Shown here piece after piece: positions 17,589-28,464 of a DNA stretch of 64,000 bases. The position numbers and the translations under genes were made by a program. Source of the DNA: Ancylothrix sp. D3o (GTDB lineage Bacteria > Cyanobacteriota > Cyanobacteriia > Cyanobacteriales > Oscillatoriaceae); the NCBI RefSeq assembly GCF_025370775.1, contig NZ_JAMXEX010000006.1:218411-282410 (forward strand), given 5' to 3'. Below the pieces are notes generated by a model. It ran no database searches, was not told where the DNA came from, and was given only the letters and a program-made list of their open reading frames with translations. The stretch's first letter is position 1; every line of letters starts with the position of its first letter.

Positions 17589-20321
17589 ATGACCGCAACT
17601 ATACCAACCCTAGCCAGTCAATACGAAGCCTCCACCACAGAAGCCAAATGGCAAAAATACTGGGAAGAAAACCAAATTTTCAAAGCCTCCCCAGAAAAAG
17701 GCGGTAAAACCTACTGCATCGTCATTCCACCCCCAAACGTCACCGGCAGTCTCCACATGGGGCACGCCTTTGAAGCCTCTCTCATCGATACCTTAATCCG
17801 CTACCATCGCATGAAAGGCTACAATACCCTCTGGGTACCCGGCACCGATCATGCCAGCATTGCAGTCCAAACAATCCTTGACAAACAACTCAAAGCAGAA
17901 GGCGTTTCGCGTTACGATTTAGGGCGAGAAAAATTCCTTGAACGCGCCTGGAAATGGAAAGCAGAATCGGGCGGAACAATAGTCAATCAACTACGCCGGC
18001 TTGGTGTTTCTGTTGACTGGACACGCGAACGTTTCACAATGGATGAAGGCTTATCGAAAGCCGTTTTAGAAGCCTTTATTCAACTCTATGAACAAGGCTT
18101 AATTTATCGCGGCGAATACTTAGTAAACTGGTGCCCAGAAACACAATCTGCGGTTTCTGATTTAGAAGTAGAAAATAAAGAAGTAGACGGCAATTTATGG
18201 CATTTTCGTTACCCCCTCAGCGATAATTCTGGTTATTTAGAAGTCGCTACAACTCGCCCGGAAACAATGCTGGGAGATACAGGAGTGGCGGTAAATCCTA
18301 ATGATGAACGCTATAAACATTTAGTAGGAAAAACCTTAACTCTGCCGATAATGAACCGGCAAATCCCCATCATTGCCGATGAATTAGTAGACCCGGAATT
18401 TGGCACCGGCTGCGTCAAAGTTACCCCCGCGCACGATCCCAACGATTTTGAAATGGGTAAACGCCACAATTTGCCGTTTATTAATATTATGAACAAAGAC
18501 GGCACTTTAAATGAAAATGCGGGGGATTTTGCCGGCCAAAAACGCTTTGATGCTCGTAAAAATGTTGTAAAGCGGCTTGAGGAAGAAGGGTTTTTAGTTA
18601 AAATTGAAAACTATAAACATAGCGTTCCTTATAGTGACAGGGGTAAGGTGCCGGTGGAACCCCTCCTCTCAACACAATGGTTTGTCAAAATTCGCCCCTT
18701 AGCTGACAGATGCCTGGAATTTTTAGATAATCAAAATTCGCCCAATTTTGTGCCGCAACGTTGGGAAAAAGTTTATCGAGATTGGCTGGTAAAATTAAAA
18801 GATTGGTGTATTTCTCGGCAACTTTGGTGGGGTCATCAAATCCCGGCTTGGTATGTGGTGAGTGAAACCAATGGCGAAATAAAAGATAACACTCCGTTTA
18901 TCGTAGCGCGCAACGAAGCAGAAGCCGAAGAAAAAGCCAAATTGCAATTTGGAGAAAATGTCAAACTTCAACAAGATGCCGATGTTTTGGATACTTGGTT
19001 TTCGTCTGGTTTGTGGCCGTTTTCTACATTAGGATGGCCGGAAAAAACCCTAGATTTAGAGACATATTATCCAAACGCAACTCTTGTCACCGGCTTTGAT
19101 ATTATCTTTTTCTGGGTGGCGCGGATGACAATGATGGCGGGACATTTCACCGGCCAAATGCCATTTAAAGACGTTTACATTCACGGGTTGGTACTTGATG
19201 AAAACGGACGCAAACAATCAAAATCTGCCGGTAATGGCATTGATCCGCGAGTATTAATTACAAAATATGGTACCGATGCTTTGCGGTATGCTTTGATAAA
19301 AGAAGTTGTGGGTGCCGGTCAAGATATCCGCTTAGAATACAATCGCAAAACCGATGAATCAGCAACCGTTGAAGCGGCGAGAAATTTCACTAATAAAATG
19401 TGGAATGCGGCGCGGTTCGTGATGATGAATTTGGATGGAATGACACCGCAACAATTGGGTAATCCTGATAAAGAAAGTTTAGAATTAGCCGACCGGTGGA
19501 TTTTGTCACGATTCCATCAAGTTGTGCAACAAACCGGCAATTCTATCGACAATTATGGCCTAGGAGAAGCAGCAAAAGGACTGTATGAGTTTTTCTGGGG
19601 TGAGTTTTGTGATTGGTACATTGAATTAGTCAAAACTCGCTTACAAGGAGAAGAAAAAAACACCCGTCGAGTCGCACAACAAACCTTAGCATCTGTGTTA
19701 GAAGGTGTGCTGAAATTGCTGCATCCTTTTATGCCGCATATTACGGCAGAAATTTGGCATACTTTGACACAGGCGGGAGAAAATGATACTTTGGCTTTGC
19801 AAAGTTATCCAGAAGTTGATGCCGGTTTCATTGATAGCGAATTAGAATCACAGTTTGAATTGTTGTTTGAGACAATTCGGACAATTCGTAATTTGCGAGC
19901 AAGTGCAGATGTGAAACCTTCGCAAAAAGTTAAAGCAATTTTGCAAAGCGAAAGCGAACGGGAACAGCAAATTTTAACAGCAGCAAAGTCTTATATTCAA
20001 GATTTAGCTAAAGTTGAAGAATTGACAATTACCGCCGTTTTGGAAAACCAACCACAGCAAACAATGGCGGGAGTTGTGGGAACTGTGCAAGTTTTGATGC
20101 CTTTGGCGGGGGTGGTTGATGTTGTTGCACTCCGCGCTAAACTAGAGAAAAAACTGGCAAAAGTTGACGCTGATATTAACAGTTTGTCGGCGCGTTTAGC
20201 AAAACCGACTTTTGTGGAAAATGCCAAACCGGAAGTCGTGCAAGGTGCAAAAGATGCGCTGGCGGAAGCACAAAAACAAGCTGAAATTTTGCGTGAAAGA
20301 TTGCAAGGTTTGACGGAGTAA
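17589..20321 (+). CDS. valS: Valyl-tRNA synthetase
   Basis: 910 residues, a typical length. It charges tRNA(Val) with valine in the cytoplasm. The class I HIGH motif appears as HMGH in [13 protein letters not shown], and the KMSKS loop as KQSKS in [10 protein letters not shown]. The editing domain lies at about 200-350 with [17 protein letters not shown]. The anticodon-binding domain follows at about 620-770, and a C-terminal coiled-coil arm at about 840-910. It is a single gene, divergent from the hybrid kinase. Confidence 0.97.
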   Translation: MTATIPTLASQYEASTTEAKWQKYWEENQIFKASPEKGGKTYCIVIPPPNVTGSLHMGHAFEASLIDTLIRYHRMKGYNTLWVPGTDHASIAVQTILDKQLKAEGVSRYDLGREKFLERAWKWKAESGGTIVNQLRRLGVSVDWTRERFTMDEGLSKAVLEAFIQLYEQGLIYRGEYLVNWCPETQSAVSDLEVENKEVDGNLWHFRYPLSDNSGYLEVATTRPETMLGDTGVAVNPNDERYKHLVGKTLTLPIMNRQIPIIADELVDPEFGTGCVKVTPAHDPNDFEMGKRHNLPFINIMNKDGTLNENAGDFAGQKRFDARKNVVKRLEEEGFLVKIENYKHSVPYSDRGKVPVEPLLSTQWFVKIRPLADRCLEFLDNQNSPNFVPQRWEKVYRDWLVKLKDWCISRQLWWGHQIPAWYVVSETNGEIKDNTPFIVARNEAEAEEKAKLQFGENVKLQQDADVLDTWFSSGLWPFSTLGWPEKTLDLETYYPNATLVTGFDIIFFWVARMTMMAGHFTGQMPFKDVYIHGLVLDENGRKQSKSAGNGIDPRVLITKYGTDALRYALIKEVVGAGQDIRLEYNRKTDESATVEAARNFTNKMWNAARFVMMNLDGMTPQQLGNPDKESLELADRWILSRFHQVVQQTGNSIDNYGLGEAAKGLYEFFWGEFCDWYIELVKTRLQGEEKNTRRVAQQTLASVLEGVLKLLHPFMPHITAEIWHTLTQAGENDTLALQSYPEVDAGFIDSELESQFELLFETIRTIRNLRASADVKPSQKVKAILQSESEREQQILTAAKSYIQDLAKVEELTITAVLENQPQQTMAGVVGTVQVLMPLAGVVDVVALRAKLEKKLAKVDADINSLSARLAKPTFVENAKPEVVQGAKDALAEAQKQAEILRERLQGLTE

Positions 20322-20678
20322 TTTGTTGGGGCCGGCTTACTAAGAAGGGGCCGGCCTCCTGCAATTATTTATTTTCCTCCAAGAAAGAAATAGTTATATC
20401 AAGAATTCCTGAAATTGCTGGCAGGAAAAAAAGAAGAGGCGGCTAAAATAAGAATAAGCATTTAATTGACAACAGTAAAAATACGGAAATTTTCCAGCCA
20501 ACTCTGGCATTTATCAACGAAATTAGCTAAAAAACTTAATAAAATATCCAGGCAAAATTAGATAAAATTACATAGACTCAGAAAGCTAGGGCATCAAAAG
20601 CGTAAAAATTTATACCAAATAGATGCGCCTGCAAAAAAGTCATCAGAAAGAATCAGTAAGCATCCCCTGTTTTAGCAA
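20322..20678. other. Intergenic region valS to MFS gene
   Basis: A-rich sequence with two GGGGCCGGC repeats just after valS. I see no gene, tRNA or clear terminator. The MFS promoter must lie here; no strong ribosome binding site precedes its ATG. Confidence 0.5.
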
Positions 20679-21914
20679 ATGAAAGACGTCAAAATTTTTG
20701 GATTACCAGCCGAGAAAGGCCGGTGGTTAATGATCCCTTTAGGAATAGCCGTCATGCTGTGTCTGGGCACAGTATATTCATGGAGTATATTCCGAAAACC
20801 CTTAGAAAAAATGCTCAGCATCAGCGCTACAGAAAGCCTTTTGCCTTTCACGGTGATGCTTGTTGTATATGCAATATTAATGCCAATTACCGGCTTTTAT
20901 ATCGATAAAATTGGCGTTCGCAAAACGATAGCTATTGGCGGGGCTTTGACAGGGTTAGGCTATCTTCTTTCAAGTTTTGCACCAAACATTACCGTTTTAG
21001 TAATCACTTATGGCATCATTGGAGGTGCCGGCGTTGGCATAGCCTACGGAGTACCCTTAGCGGTTTCTGCAAAATGGTTTCCCGACAAAAAAGGCTTAGC
21101 ACTTGGCTTAACTGTGATAGGTTTCGGCTTATCACCCCTTGTAACAGCACCCATCGCCAATAGCCTCATTCAAATTTTTGAAGTACCCAGAACATTTGCC
21201 ATATTAGGCATTGGTTTTATCCTCTTAATCCTGCCAATTTCTACCCTCATTCAAATTCCACCGGCAGGGTGGACACCGGCAGGGTGGACACCAAAAGAAG
21301 CCATAAATGTTTCCTTAAAAACCGGCGAAACACCCCTCTTAAAAACCCCCAGTTTTTATGCCTTATGGATCTGCTATACCATTGGAACTTTTTGCGGTTT
21401 AGCAGCCATAGGAATTTCCAGCACAGTCGCTCAAGAAATCATTAAACTCGATGCCGGTACTGCTGCAATTGCCGTTTCTTTATTTGCCATTTGTAACGGC
21501 GTAGCGCGTCCTACTTTTGGCTGGGTAACTGATAGATTAAAACCCAAATTAGCCGCCGTTGCCAACTACGTTTTAATCCTCATCGCCTCAATTTTAATGA
21601 GCAGTGCCGGTGAAGGAAACATCGCCACCTACCTCATCGCCTTTTGCCTATTTTGGCTCTCCCTTGGCGGCTGGTTAGCCATCGCTCCCACCGCCACTAT
21701 TACCCTCTTTAAACCCGAAGATTACACCAAAAACTACGGCGTTGTTTTCACCGCTTACGGAGTGGGTGCATTATTAGGAACTATCGTAGCCGGTAGAATA
21801 CGCGACTTGTTTGGCAGTTACACTTTTGCATTTTATGTCACTGGTGTGCTTGCCATTGTTGGCATTATTATTGCCGTTTTTAGCTTAAAAAAAGCCGGTA
21901 GCATCACTCAATAA
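20679..21914 (+). CDS. MFS transporter, OFA (oxalate/formate antiporter-like) family
   Basis: 411 residues with twelve predicted membrane spans. The YSWSIFRKPLEKML segment near residue 27 and the GGAGVGIAYGVPLAVSAKWFPDKKGLALGLTVIGFG stretch around 110 (read in two halves) are typical of the OFA branch, which transports small carboxylates. The substrate here is unknown. In the central loop a 15-bp in-frame tandem duplication (about 21259-21290) gives PAGWTPAGWTP. Probably an inner-membrane carboxylate carrier; it ends at a bidirectional terminator shared with the convergent ABC1 kinase gene. Confidence 0.85.
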   Translation: MKDVKIFGLPAEKGRWLMIPLGIAVMLCLGTVYSWSIFRKPLEKMLSISATESLLPFTVMLVVYAILMPITGFYIDKIGVRKTIAIGGALTGLGYLLSSFAPNITVLVITYGIIGGAGVGIAYGVPLAVSAKWFPDKKGLALGLTVIGFGLSPLVTAPIANSLIQIFEVPRTFAILGIGFILLILPISTLIQIPPAGWTPAGWTPKEAINVSLKTGETPLLKTPSFYALWICYTIGTFCGLAAIGISSTVAQEIIKLDAGTAAIAVSLFAICNGVARPTFGWVTDRLKPKLAAVANYVLILIASILMSSAGEGNIATYLIAFCLFWLSLGGWLAIAPTATITLFKPEDYTKNYGVVFTAYGVGALLGTIVAGRIRDLFGSYTFAFYVTGVLAIVGIIIAVFSLKKAGSITQ

Positions 21915-21929
21915 GTTTTTCTAAAAAAA

Positions 21930-21962
21930 AGAATCTCGCAGAGACTTACCCTGCGAGATTCT
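21930..21962. terminator. Bidirectional terminator between convergent genes
   Basis: A 12-bp perfect stem (21930-21941 with 21951-21962) and 9-nt loop. On the minus strand it is followed by eight T, a strong terminator for the ABC1 gene; on the plus strand a weaker T-rich stretch (GCGTTTTA) follows for the MFS gene. Confidence 0.8.
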
Positions 21963-21983
21963 GCGTTTTAAGAGCTTATATCT

Positions 21984-23972
21984 CTATCTTGAAGCCGGCA
22001 AAGAAAGAGCAGGGTTAACCGGCTCATAAACATCCACCGGCTCATTTTTTAAAAACACATCCCGAATAAACCGCGCTACTAAACGTTGAGCAAGCCGGCC
22101 CGCAATTTGTTGACCCATTTTTTGGGTTTCAGGTTTAGCAATTAACTGAGGAATAGCCGTCGCCACTTTCAGCGGATCAAAACCCCTCGTTTCTTGCAAA
22201 ATTGCAATTATGCGTTTAATATTTTCGAGTTTTTGCTGATCAGCCACAGAAACCGCCGGTTGTTCAACGTGCAAACCAAACCATTCACTCACCACCGCCG
22301 TCGCATTTTGTAAACTTTGACGTGATAAAGTATCCACACTTTTCACAATCTCATCAACCAAATAATCCCTAATAAAATCCCCACGTTCGGAAAACAGAAA
22401 CTCCAGCGCTTGATTCAAAGCCTGACTGATATCATAATCATCGCTACTCTGTGCATTCTTGAGCAAATTCTCCAAACGATTCCAGCGAAAACTACCTTCT
22501 TTAAATAACAAATCTCGCAAAGAAGCACGCAACTCCGGCGACGGATCTGTTAACAACCTTTTCGCCACATAAGGATAAGCTTTGCTCAAAACTTTAAAAT
22601 TCGGATCAACATTTATCGCAATCCCTTCAAGCGTCACCAACGAGCGAATAATTAAGGCATAATACGCCGGCACCCTAAACGGATACTCATACATCACCTC
22701 AGAAAGTTGATCGGTAATACTCTTGAAATTTAACTCCGCAACAGAAGCCCCCAAAGCATTATTAAAAACCCCCGCCAGCGCCGGAATAATCGGCGTTAAA
22801 TCAGTGTCAGGAGTCAAAAACTCTAAACTCACATAATCTCTTGCCAAGCCTTCAAAATCGCGGTTTACCAAGTGAACAACGGCCTCAATTAAGCCATACC
22901 GCTGATAAGGTTTAACTTGACTCATCATGCCAAAATCCAGATAAGCCAATTGTCCGTCTGTGGTGGCTAATAAATTTCCGGGGTGCGGATCAGCGTGAAA
23001 AAATCCGTGTTCTAATAACTGCCGTAAAGAACACTGCACGCCGACTTCTATTAAATAAGCTGCATCAATTCCTTGCTGACGAAGTGCCTCAATATTTGTT
23101 AATTTTGTGCCATTAATCCACTCCATTGTCAACACACGAGTATTTGTGTATTGCCAGTAAATTTGCGGCACATAAATATCTTTTAAATGGCCGTAAAGTT
23201 CGGCAAAGCGTTCAGCATTTCGGCCTTCTTGGCTATAGTCCATTTCTTCAAAAATCCGGGCCGCAAATTCATCAGTAATTTCTACTAAATTGCTGCGAAC
23301 TTGCTTCACATTATTTTGCACCCAAGCTGATAATTTCCGTAAAATATAAACATCTAAAGTGATGCTCTCTGCTAAACCTGGTCGCTGAACTTTTACTGCT
23401 ACCGTTTCGCCGGTTTTCAGTTTGCCTTTATAAACTTGCCCCAACGAGGCCGCCGCCACCGGCATCGCTGTTAATTCTGCATAAATTTCTTGCGGCGGTG
23501 CACCTAATTCTTCCTCAATAAATTGATAGGCTAACTGATTGGGAAAAGGTGGTAATTGATCTTGTAGTTTGGTTAATTCTTCTAAATAACTTGGCGGCAC
23601 TAAATCAGGTCTAGTTGAAAGCGCCTGCCCGACTTTAATAAAAGCTGGGCCTAATTCTGTTAGTAATTGCCGGATTTGTTCGGCACGTTTCGGCTGATTT
23701 TTGACGGTTTGGCCGGTTTTTTGATCCCACAAAATACCCAAACCAAAACTAGCAAATCTCCGCACAATTCCTAAAGCCCGGCCCCAAACTTGCACCGGCC
23801 GGTTTTTGTAATATTCGGCAATCGCCACCGGATCATAACGCAAGGCGTCGCTTTCGGGGGCCGGTAGATATTCCGTTGTTGCCTCTACGGTAGGCAAAAG
23901 CTGGCTTTCTACCGTGACTGTAGCTAGGGTATTCTGCTCAGATAAGTTGGGGGAGGCAGTTTTGGTTTGCAT
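21984..23972 (-). CDS. ABC1/UbiB-family atypical kinase
   Basis: I prefer ATG 23972 (662 residues, MQTKTASPNLSEQ) to the frame start at 24077, whose extra 35 residues look untranslated. The family signatures are present: KVGQALSTRPDLVP (KxGQ), the Ala-rich nucleotide loop AAASLGQVYKG, HADPHPGNLL and LDFGMM. These atypical kinases/ATPases support quinone synthesis (UbiB/COQ8) and, in chloroplasts, plastoglobule and prenylquinone metabolism; cyanobacteria have several. The C-terminus may hold a membrane-associated helix region. The exact role is not fixed. Confidence 0.9.
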   Translation of the reverse strand: MQTKTASPNLSEQNTLATVTVESQLLPTVEATTEYLPAPESDALRYDPVAIAEYYKNRPVQVWGRALGIVRRFASFGLGILWDQKTGQTVKNQPKRAEQIRQLLTELGPAFIKVGQALSTRPDLVPPSYLEELTKLQDQLPPFPNQLAYQFIEEELGAPPQEIYAELTAMPVAAASLGQVYKGKLKTGETVAVKVQRPGLAESITLDVYILRKLSAWVQNNVKQVRSNLVEITDEFAARIFEEMDYSQEGRNAERFAELYGHLKDIYVPQIYWQYTNTRVLTMEWINGTKLTNIEALRQQGIDAAYLIEVGVQCSLRQLLEHGFFHADPHPGNLLATTDGQLAYLDFGMMSQVKPYQRYGLIEAVVHLVNRDFEGLARDYVSLEFLTPDTDLTPIIPALAGVFNNALGASVAELNFKSITDQLSEVMYEYPFRVPAYYALIIRSLVTLEGIAINVDPNFKVLSKAYPYVAKRLLTDPSPELRASLRDLLFKEGSFRWNRLENLLKNAQSSDDYDISQALNQALEFLFSERGDFIRDYLVDEIVKSVDTLSRQSLQNATAVVSEWFGLHVEQPAVSVADQQKLENIKRIIAILQETRGFDPLKVATAIPQLIAKPETQKMGQQIAGRLAQRLVARFIRDVFLKNEPVDVYEPVNPALSLPASR

Positions 23973-24194
23973 TGGCTCGCTATATATTAGAAGTGACCTT
24001 AACGTATTGTAACAATTTGCCGGCGATGGGGTAGGTGGTTTTCCCGATAGGGATGGGTGGGGATTGGTGATTGGCAACTAAAAAATACGAATTAAGCCTA
24101 TAAAAAAAGCAAAAAACTCTTGCCAAGGCTTCTGGTGATTGGTTAGTCTAGTTAAAGAACAATTATCACCTTTTTTCTTTTCTCAAAAAAAAAT

Positions 24195-26282
24195 ATGACA
24201 GACAACTCTCACAGAAAAATCAAATACGATAATACGAAAACCACCGAGATTTTCCTCTTTAATGACATAAGTCATGCCCAATATTTTGCGATTCTTAAAA
24301 ACAAGTATGATGCCAACAGCTATCAAGATTCTTCCCCCGCAAGTCTGCTTTATCTAATTTTACGCAAAGCCGATCTTGACCTCGAAATTAACAGTTTTGA
24401 GCTATATTGGTTAAAAGAAAAGCAGCTTTTCTCCACATTAAATTGTCTGGCCCTTAAACAATATCAATCTCAAGAGAAAAACCGCCTAGAAAAAGAATTA
24501 AGCGTCCTCAAAACAAAATATAAAGTCCCTGCCGCGTTTAAGTGTGACAGTGACAATCGATTATCTTCGATTTTATGGAAACTAGAAGCCGGGGAAACCC
24601 TCAAACAACGAGAAATCAACTACCTCCAGCAAAACCAACTTGATGCAACTCTTCAACTTGTCGAACAAATTAAAGAATTTGCCGGCTTAAAAGTTAAGTA
24701 TTGCAGCACACAATATCAAGAATGTTTCCCCGACAGCCGGTTGTATCATATCCTCAAACAACTAGATGCAGAAAAAGCATTAACTGACGAAGAAACAACC
24801 TGGCTTTTAGAAAACGGCTTGCTCGAAACCTTAGAAATTTGTTGGCAACAAGAAGCAGCGAAAGATATTGAATTTACCCAGCTAAAAGAAAAGTATCACA
24901 TCACACAACATCCTGAGAATTCGTCAGATTCACCACTTTATTTGATTCTCAAAAAATTGGAAAAAGACACCGTTTTAAGCGCTGAGGATCAAAACTGGTT
25001 AAAGCAAAATGGCAGTGCTACGGCTCAACTGGCTGAGTATCAAGAACAAAAGCAGGAATTTAGCCAGTTAAAAGATAAATTCCTAGCGAGTTCATATCAA
25101 GATCAATGCCCTTATAGCCCACTTTATGACATTTTGAAGAAACTCAAATCTTGTCAGGAAGAATTAAAATCCGAAGAAATGAAGTTTCTCAAAGATGCCG
25201 ATTTATTGGAAACTGCAAATGAAGCCAAAAAAATATCTCATTTTGTCCAACTCAAACAAAAATATCAAGCCGATACTCCAGCAGAAAGTTCGCTAAATAA
25301 TTATTTGTATTCTATTCTGCGGCAACTTGATTCAGAACATCAACTCTGTGAAACTGATATCAATTGGTTGAAAATGCGCCGGCTCAATAAAACCGCTGAA
25401 ATTGCTACAAATATCAGCAAGTTTACCAAGCTGAAAACCAAGTATAAAGCCGCAGACTATGAAGATTACTCCCTAGAGAGCCGGTTGTATCAAATTTTGG
25501 TAAACTTTGACCAAAAATCTCAAATAACCGCTGCTGATATTGAGTGGTTGGAGGAACAGAATTTGAGTGAAACTGTCAAAAGTATTGCCCAAATAATTCT
25601 AGTTCGTCACTTTAACTCTCTTAAATCTAAGTATCGAATAGTTGACCCCAATTTACCATTTGATCCTTTTTACGAAATCATGTGTAAATTGGAAAAAGGA
25701 GAAAGGCTTGATGAATTATTGGTAACAAAATTAATGGCAGAGAAAATGCTGTCGAGGGAGGGAGAAATTGCCAAAGCCCATTACCGGCAAGAAGCCCAAT
25801 TTCACGAAAAAGAATATGAGCAAACAAAAGACATCTATCTTTTGCCTACGATAAGTAGTGAATGGCGAAAAGCTCAAGAACCACAAAAGGCATTAGCAAT
25901 TACTCAAAAAGCCAATCTTGCTGAAATTAAAGACAAACGGCTAAAATCACGAATTTGCGTTACACGAGGTGGGGCTTTCCGAGATATTGGTGACTTACAA
26001 CAGGCAGAAAAATATGCTTTAATTGCCTTTGAATGCCAGCCTGATACTCATCAACCTTGCACTTTAATGGGAGCAATTTGTTATGAATGCGGGCGTTATC
26101 CAGAGGGGGATGATTGGTATGAAAAAGCCAGGGAACGAGGCGCAAAAGTTGATGAAATTGAGGAAGAAATTCAGCGCTACGTCAAGAGAATTAAAGACAA
26201 AAATAAACAACGCAAAGCAGCAGAGTATTTAGTCAAAAAAGACTCGTTTGTTTATGCTTGGGCAAAGGTTTATTTAGAATAA
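24195..26282 (+). CDS. Repeat protein: eight ~61-residue helical repeats plus C-terminal TPR
   Basis: 695 residues; I do not recognise the family. Residues about 24-530 consist of eight consecutive units of roughly 61 residues. Each begins with a hydrophobic residue and LKxKY, contains a polar turn with Ser/Asp, then (S/R)LYxILxxL, a short acidic linker, and xxWLxxxxLxET. At least five units fit the pattern closely (for example FTQLKEKYHITQ, FSQLKDKFLASS, FTKLKTKYKAAD). A C-terminal TPR-like region (about 560-670) follows with AQEPQKALAITQKA and RDIGDLQQAEKYALIAF. No membrane segment, signal peptide or catalytic motif is visible. It looks like a scaffold or peptide-binding protein. It is a single gene between ABC1 (divergent) and recN. 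Confidence 0.8.
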   Translation: MTDNSHRKIKYDNTKTTEIFLFNDISHAQYFAILKNKYDANSYQDSSPASLLYLILRKADLDLEINSFELYWLKEKQLFSTLNCLALKQYQSQEKNRLEKELSVLKTKYKVPAAFKCDSDNRLSSILWKLEAGETLKQREINYLQQNQLDATLQLVEQIKEFAGLKVKYCSTQYQECFPDSRLYHILKQLDAEKALTDEETTWLLENGLLETLEICWQQEAAKDIEFTQLKEKYHITQHPENSSDSPLYLILKKLEKDTVLSAEDQNWLKQNGSATAQLAEYQEQKQEFSQLKDKFLASSYQDQCPYSPLYDILKKLKSCQEELKSEEMKFLKDADLLETANEAKKISHFVQLKQKYQADTPAESSLNNYLYSILRQLDSEHQLCETDINWLKMRRLNKTAEIATNISKFTKLKTKYKAADYEDYSLESRLYQILVNFDQKSQITAADIEWLEEQNLSETVKSIAQIILVRHFNSLKSKYRIVDPNLPFDPFYEIMCKLEKGERLDELLVTKLMAEKMLSREGEIAKAHYRQEAQFHEKEYEQTKDIYLLPTISSEWRKAQEPQKALAITQKANLAEIKDKRLKSRICVTRGGAFRDIGDLQQAEKYALIAFECQPDTHQPCTLMGAICYECGRYPEGDDWYEKARERGAKVDEIEEEIQRYVKRIKDKNKQRKAAEYLVKKDSFVYAWAKVYLE

Positions 26283-26667
26283 AAGCATCTGCCGGTTAAT
26301 TCGGGGCCGGTTAATTCGGTGCCGGTTAATTTGGGGCCGGTTAATTCGGTGCCGGTTAAATAGCGGCTAAACGATAAAAATCTGCCGGTTAAAACCGGCA
26401 GCTACACGAATAAAGTCCTACGGACTAAATACAACCCTTTCCTAACCCCGGAGGGGTTTTTTTCTTGTAGCGCCGGTTTTAACCGGTGACTAAATAAAGC
26501 CGTTTTATAACCCCCGATGGGCTTTTTTTCCTGTCCACCCATCAACCACCACCCATCAACCGCACCCATCCACCCCCAAACTTAACCAAACTTCAACCAA
26601 CCCACCGGCACCCGTTGCCTATAATGATTAAGCGGTAGCATATTCCCAACCCTCACCCCCACACTCC
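26283..26667. repeat. Repeat-rich intergenic region before recN
   Basis: A 15-bp unit (GCCGGTTAATTCGGG with G/T variation) is tandemly repeated 4.6 times at 26291-26365. A self-complementary GCCGGTTAAAACCGGC lies at 26384-26399, and the related CGCCGGTTTTAACCGG at about 26471-26486, so the segment between can fold as an imperfect long hairpin, MITE-like in shape but without a recognisable transposon end. A C-rich stretch with CACCCATCAACC repeats follows (about 26536-26575). Confidence 0.7.
26444..26458 (+). terminator. Short terminator-like hairpin inside the repeat
   Basis: AACCCC (26444-26449) pairs with GGGGTT (26453-26458) across a 3-nt loop, followed by TTTTT. It could end transcription from the repeat-protein gene 160 bp upstream. 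Confidence 0.55.
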
Positions 26668-28464
26668 ATGCTGCTATCCTTAAGCATTGAAAACTTCGCC
26701 CTCATAGACAAACTAGAACTCCAATTCGGCACCGGCCTCAACGTACTCACCGGCGAAACCGGCGCCGGCAAATCAATCATCCTCGACGCCCTAGACGCCG
26801 CCCTCGGAGGCAAACTCAGCAGCAGAGCCATCCGCACCGGCACAACCCGTTCCCTCATCGAAGCCACCTTTCACCTCACCCCACCCGTCCTAAACTGGCT
26901 AAAAACCCAAGAAATAGACCCCCTCGACAGCAACACCCTCATCGCCAGCCGCGAACTCACCGCCGGTCAAAACAGCCTTAGATCCCGTTCCCGCCTCAAC
27001 GGAATCCTAGTCAACCGGCAACTCATGGATCAACTACGCGAACTCATCGTCGAAATCACCGCCCAAGGCCAAACAGTCCACCTCGGTCAGCAGGCCCGCC
27101 AGCGACACTGGCTAGACGCCTTTGGCGGAAACCCCATCATCCAACAACGGCAAATCGTCGCCAGCGCCTACACAACAGCCCAACAAGCCCAACAAGCCCT
27201 CGAACAAAAAAAACAAGGAGAACAACAACGCCTCCAAAGACTAGACCTCATAGAATACCAACTCAAAGAACTCAGCAGCGCCAGCCTCCAAGAGCCAGAC
27301 GAACAAACCCAACTCGAACAAGAACGCATCCGCCTCAGCCACACAGTCGAACTCCAACAACAAAGTTACAACGTCTATCAAATCATCTACCAAAACGACA
27401 ACGACGCCCAAGCCGCCGCCGATCTACTTGGCAAAGCCGAAACCATCCTCACCGACATGGTGAAATTCGACAGCCAACTGCAACCCATCCTAGAATTAGT
27501 CAGCAACGCCATCGCCCACATCACAGAAGCCGGTCGAGAAATATCCAACTACGGCGCCAGTTTAGAATCAGATCCCGAACGCCTCGAAGAAGTAGAAGAA
27601 CGCATCCACCTCCTCAAACAAATCTGCCGAAAATACGGCCCCACCCTAGCCGACGCCATTAACTATTACGAAAAAATCCAAATAGAACTAGAAGAACTCA
27701 ACGGCGGCGGACAATCCCTAGAAACCCTCGAAAAAGCCTATAAAATTGCTTATAGCGAACTTGAAAAAGCCTGTCAAATACTCACAAACCTGCGCGCAAA
27801 AGCAGCAACCACCCTCGAACAAAAACTCATCGAAGAACTCAAACCCCTAGCAATGGAAAAAGTGCAATTTCAAGTCGAAATTGCCCCAACAACACCCACA
27901 GCCACCGGCTCAGATCGCATCACATTCCTCTTTAGCCCCAATGCCGGTGAACCCCTCCAACCCCTCAACGAAACCGCCTCCGGCGGCGAAATGAGCCGCT
28001 TTCTGCTCGCCCTCAAAGCCTGCTTTGCCGACCTAGACGACACCGACACCCTCGTATTTGACGAAATCGATGTTGGAGTCTCAGGAAGAGTCGCCCAAGC
28101 CATCGCCGAAAAACTCAACCAACTCTCCCACCACCATCAAGTCCTCTGCGTCACCCACCAACCCCTCGTCGCCGCAATGGCAGACCATCATTACCGCGTC
28201 AGCAAATTTGTCATTAACCCAGACCTCGAACTGCAAAGCACACAAACCGGAAAAAGTCAAGAAGAATTTTCCTCAGACGTGCGAACCGTCGTCCGCGTCA
28301 GCCCCCTAAATACCACAGAAAGAAGAGAAGAACTCGCCACCCTGGCCGGTGGACAATCAGCCCAACAATCCATCGCCTTTGCCGACTCCCTGCTCGTCCA
28401 AGCAGCCAGCCTCAGACAAAAAAAACTGCCAACAACAGCCAAAAGCGTCAGAAACAGACCTTAA
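26668..28464 (+). CDS. recN: DNA repair protein RecN
   Basis: 598 residues, a usual size. RecN is an SMC-like cytoplasmic ATPase that helps hold or join DNA ends in double-strand-break repair by recombination. Walker A is GETGAGKS at about 29-36. A coiled-coil arm rich in Gln/Glu occupies about 170-380, the ABC signature region is near TASGGEMSRFLLALK, and Walker B is VFDEIDVGVSGRV. The coding strand is extremely A+C rich (50 of 60 bases at 27181-27240 by hand count), unlike other plus-strand genes such as glgP. Confidence 0.95.
   Translation: MLLSLSIENFALIDKLELQFGTGLNVLTGETGAGKSIILDALDAALGGKLSSRAIRTGTTRSLIEATFHLTPPVLNWLKTQEIDPLDSNTLIASRELTAGQNSLRSRSRLNGILVNRQLMDQLRELIVEITAQGQTVHLGQQARQRHWLDAFGGNPIIQQRQIVASAYTTAQQAQQALEQKKQGEQQRLQRLDLIEYQLKELSSASLQEPDEQTQLEQERIRLSHTVELQQQSYNVYQIIYQNDNDAQAAADLLGKAETILTDMVKFDSQLQPILELVSNAIAHITEAGREISNYGASLESDPERLEEVEERIHLLKQICRKYGPTLADAINYYEKIQIELEELNGGGQSLETLEKAYKIAYSELEKACQILTNLRAKAATTLEQKLIEELKPLAMEKVQFQVEIAPTTPTATGSDRITFLFSPNAGEPLQPLNETASGGEMSRFLLALKACFADLDDTDTLVFDEIDVGVSGRVAQAIAEKLNQLSHHHQVLCVTHQPLVAAMADHHYRVSKFVINPDLELQSTQTGKSQEEFSSDVRTVVRVSPLNTTERREELATLAGGQSAQQSIAFADSLLVQAASLRQKKLPTTAKSVRNRP

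Noticed and set aside
26370..26490. Insertion sequence
   Set aside because: Palindromes are present but there is no transposase frame and I see no target duplication.
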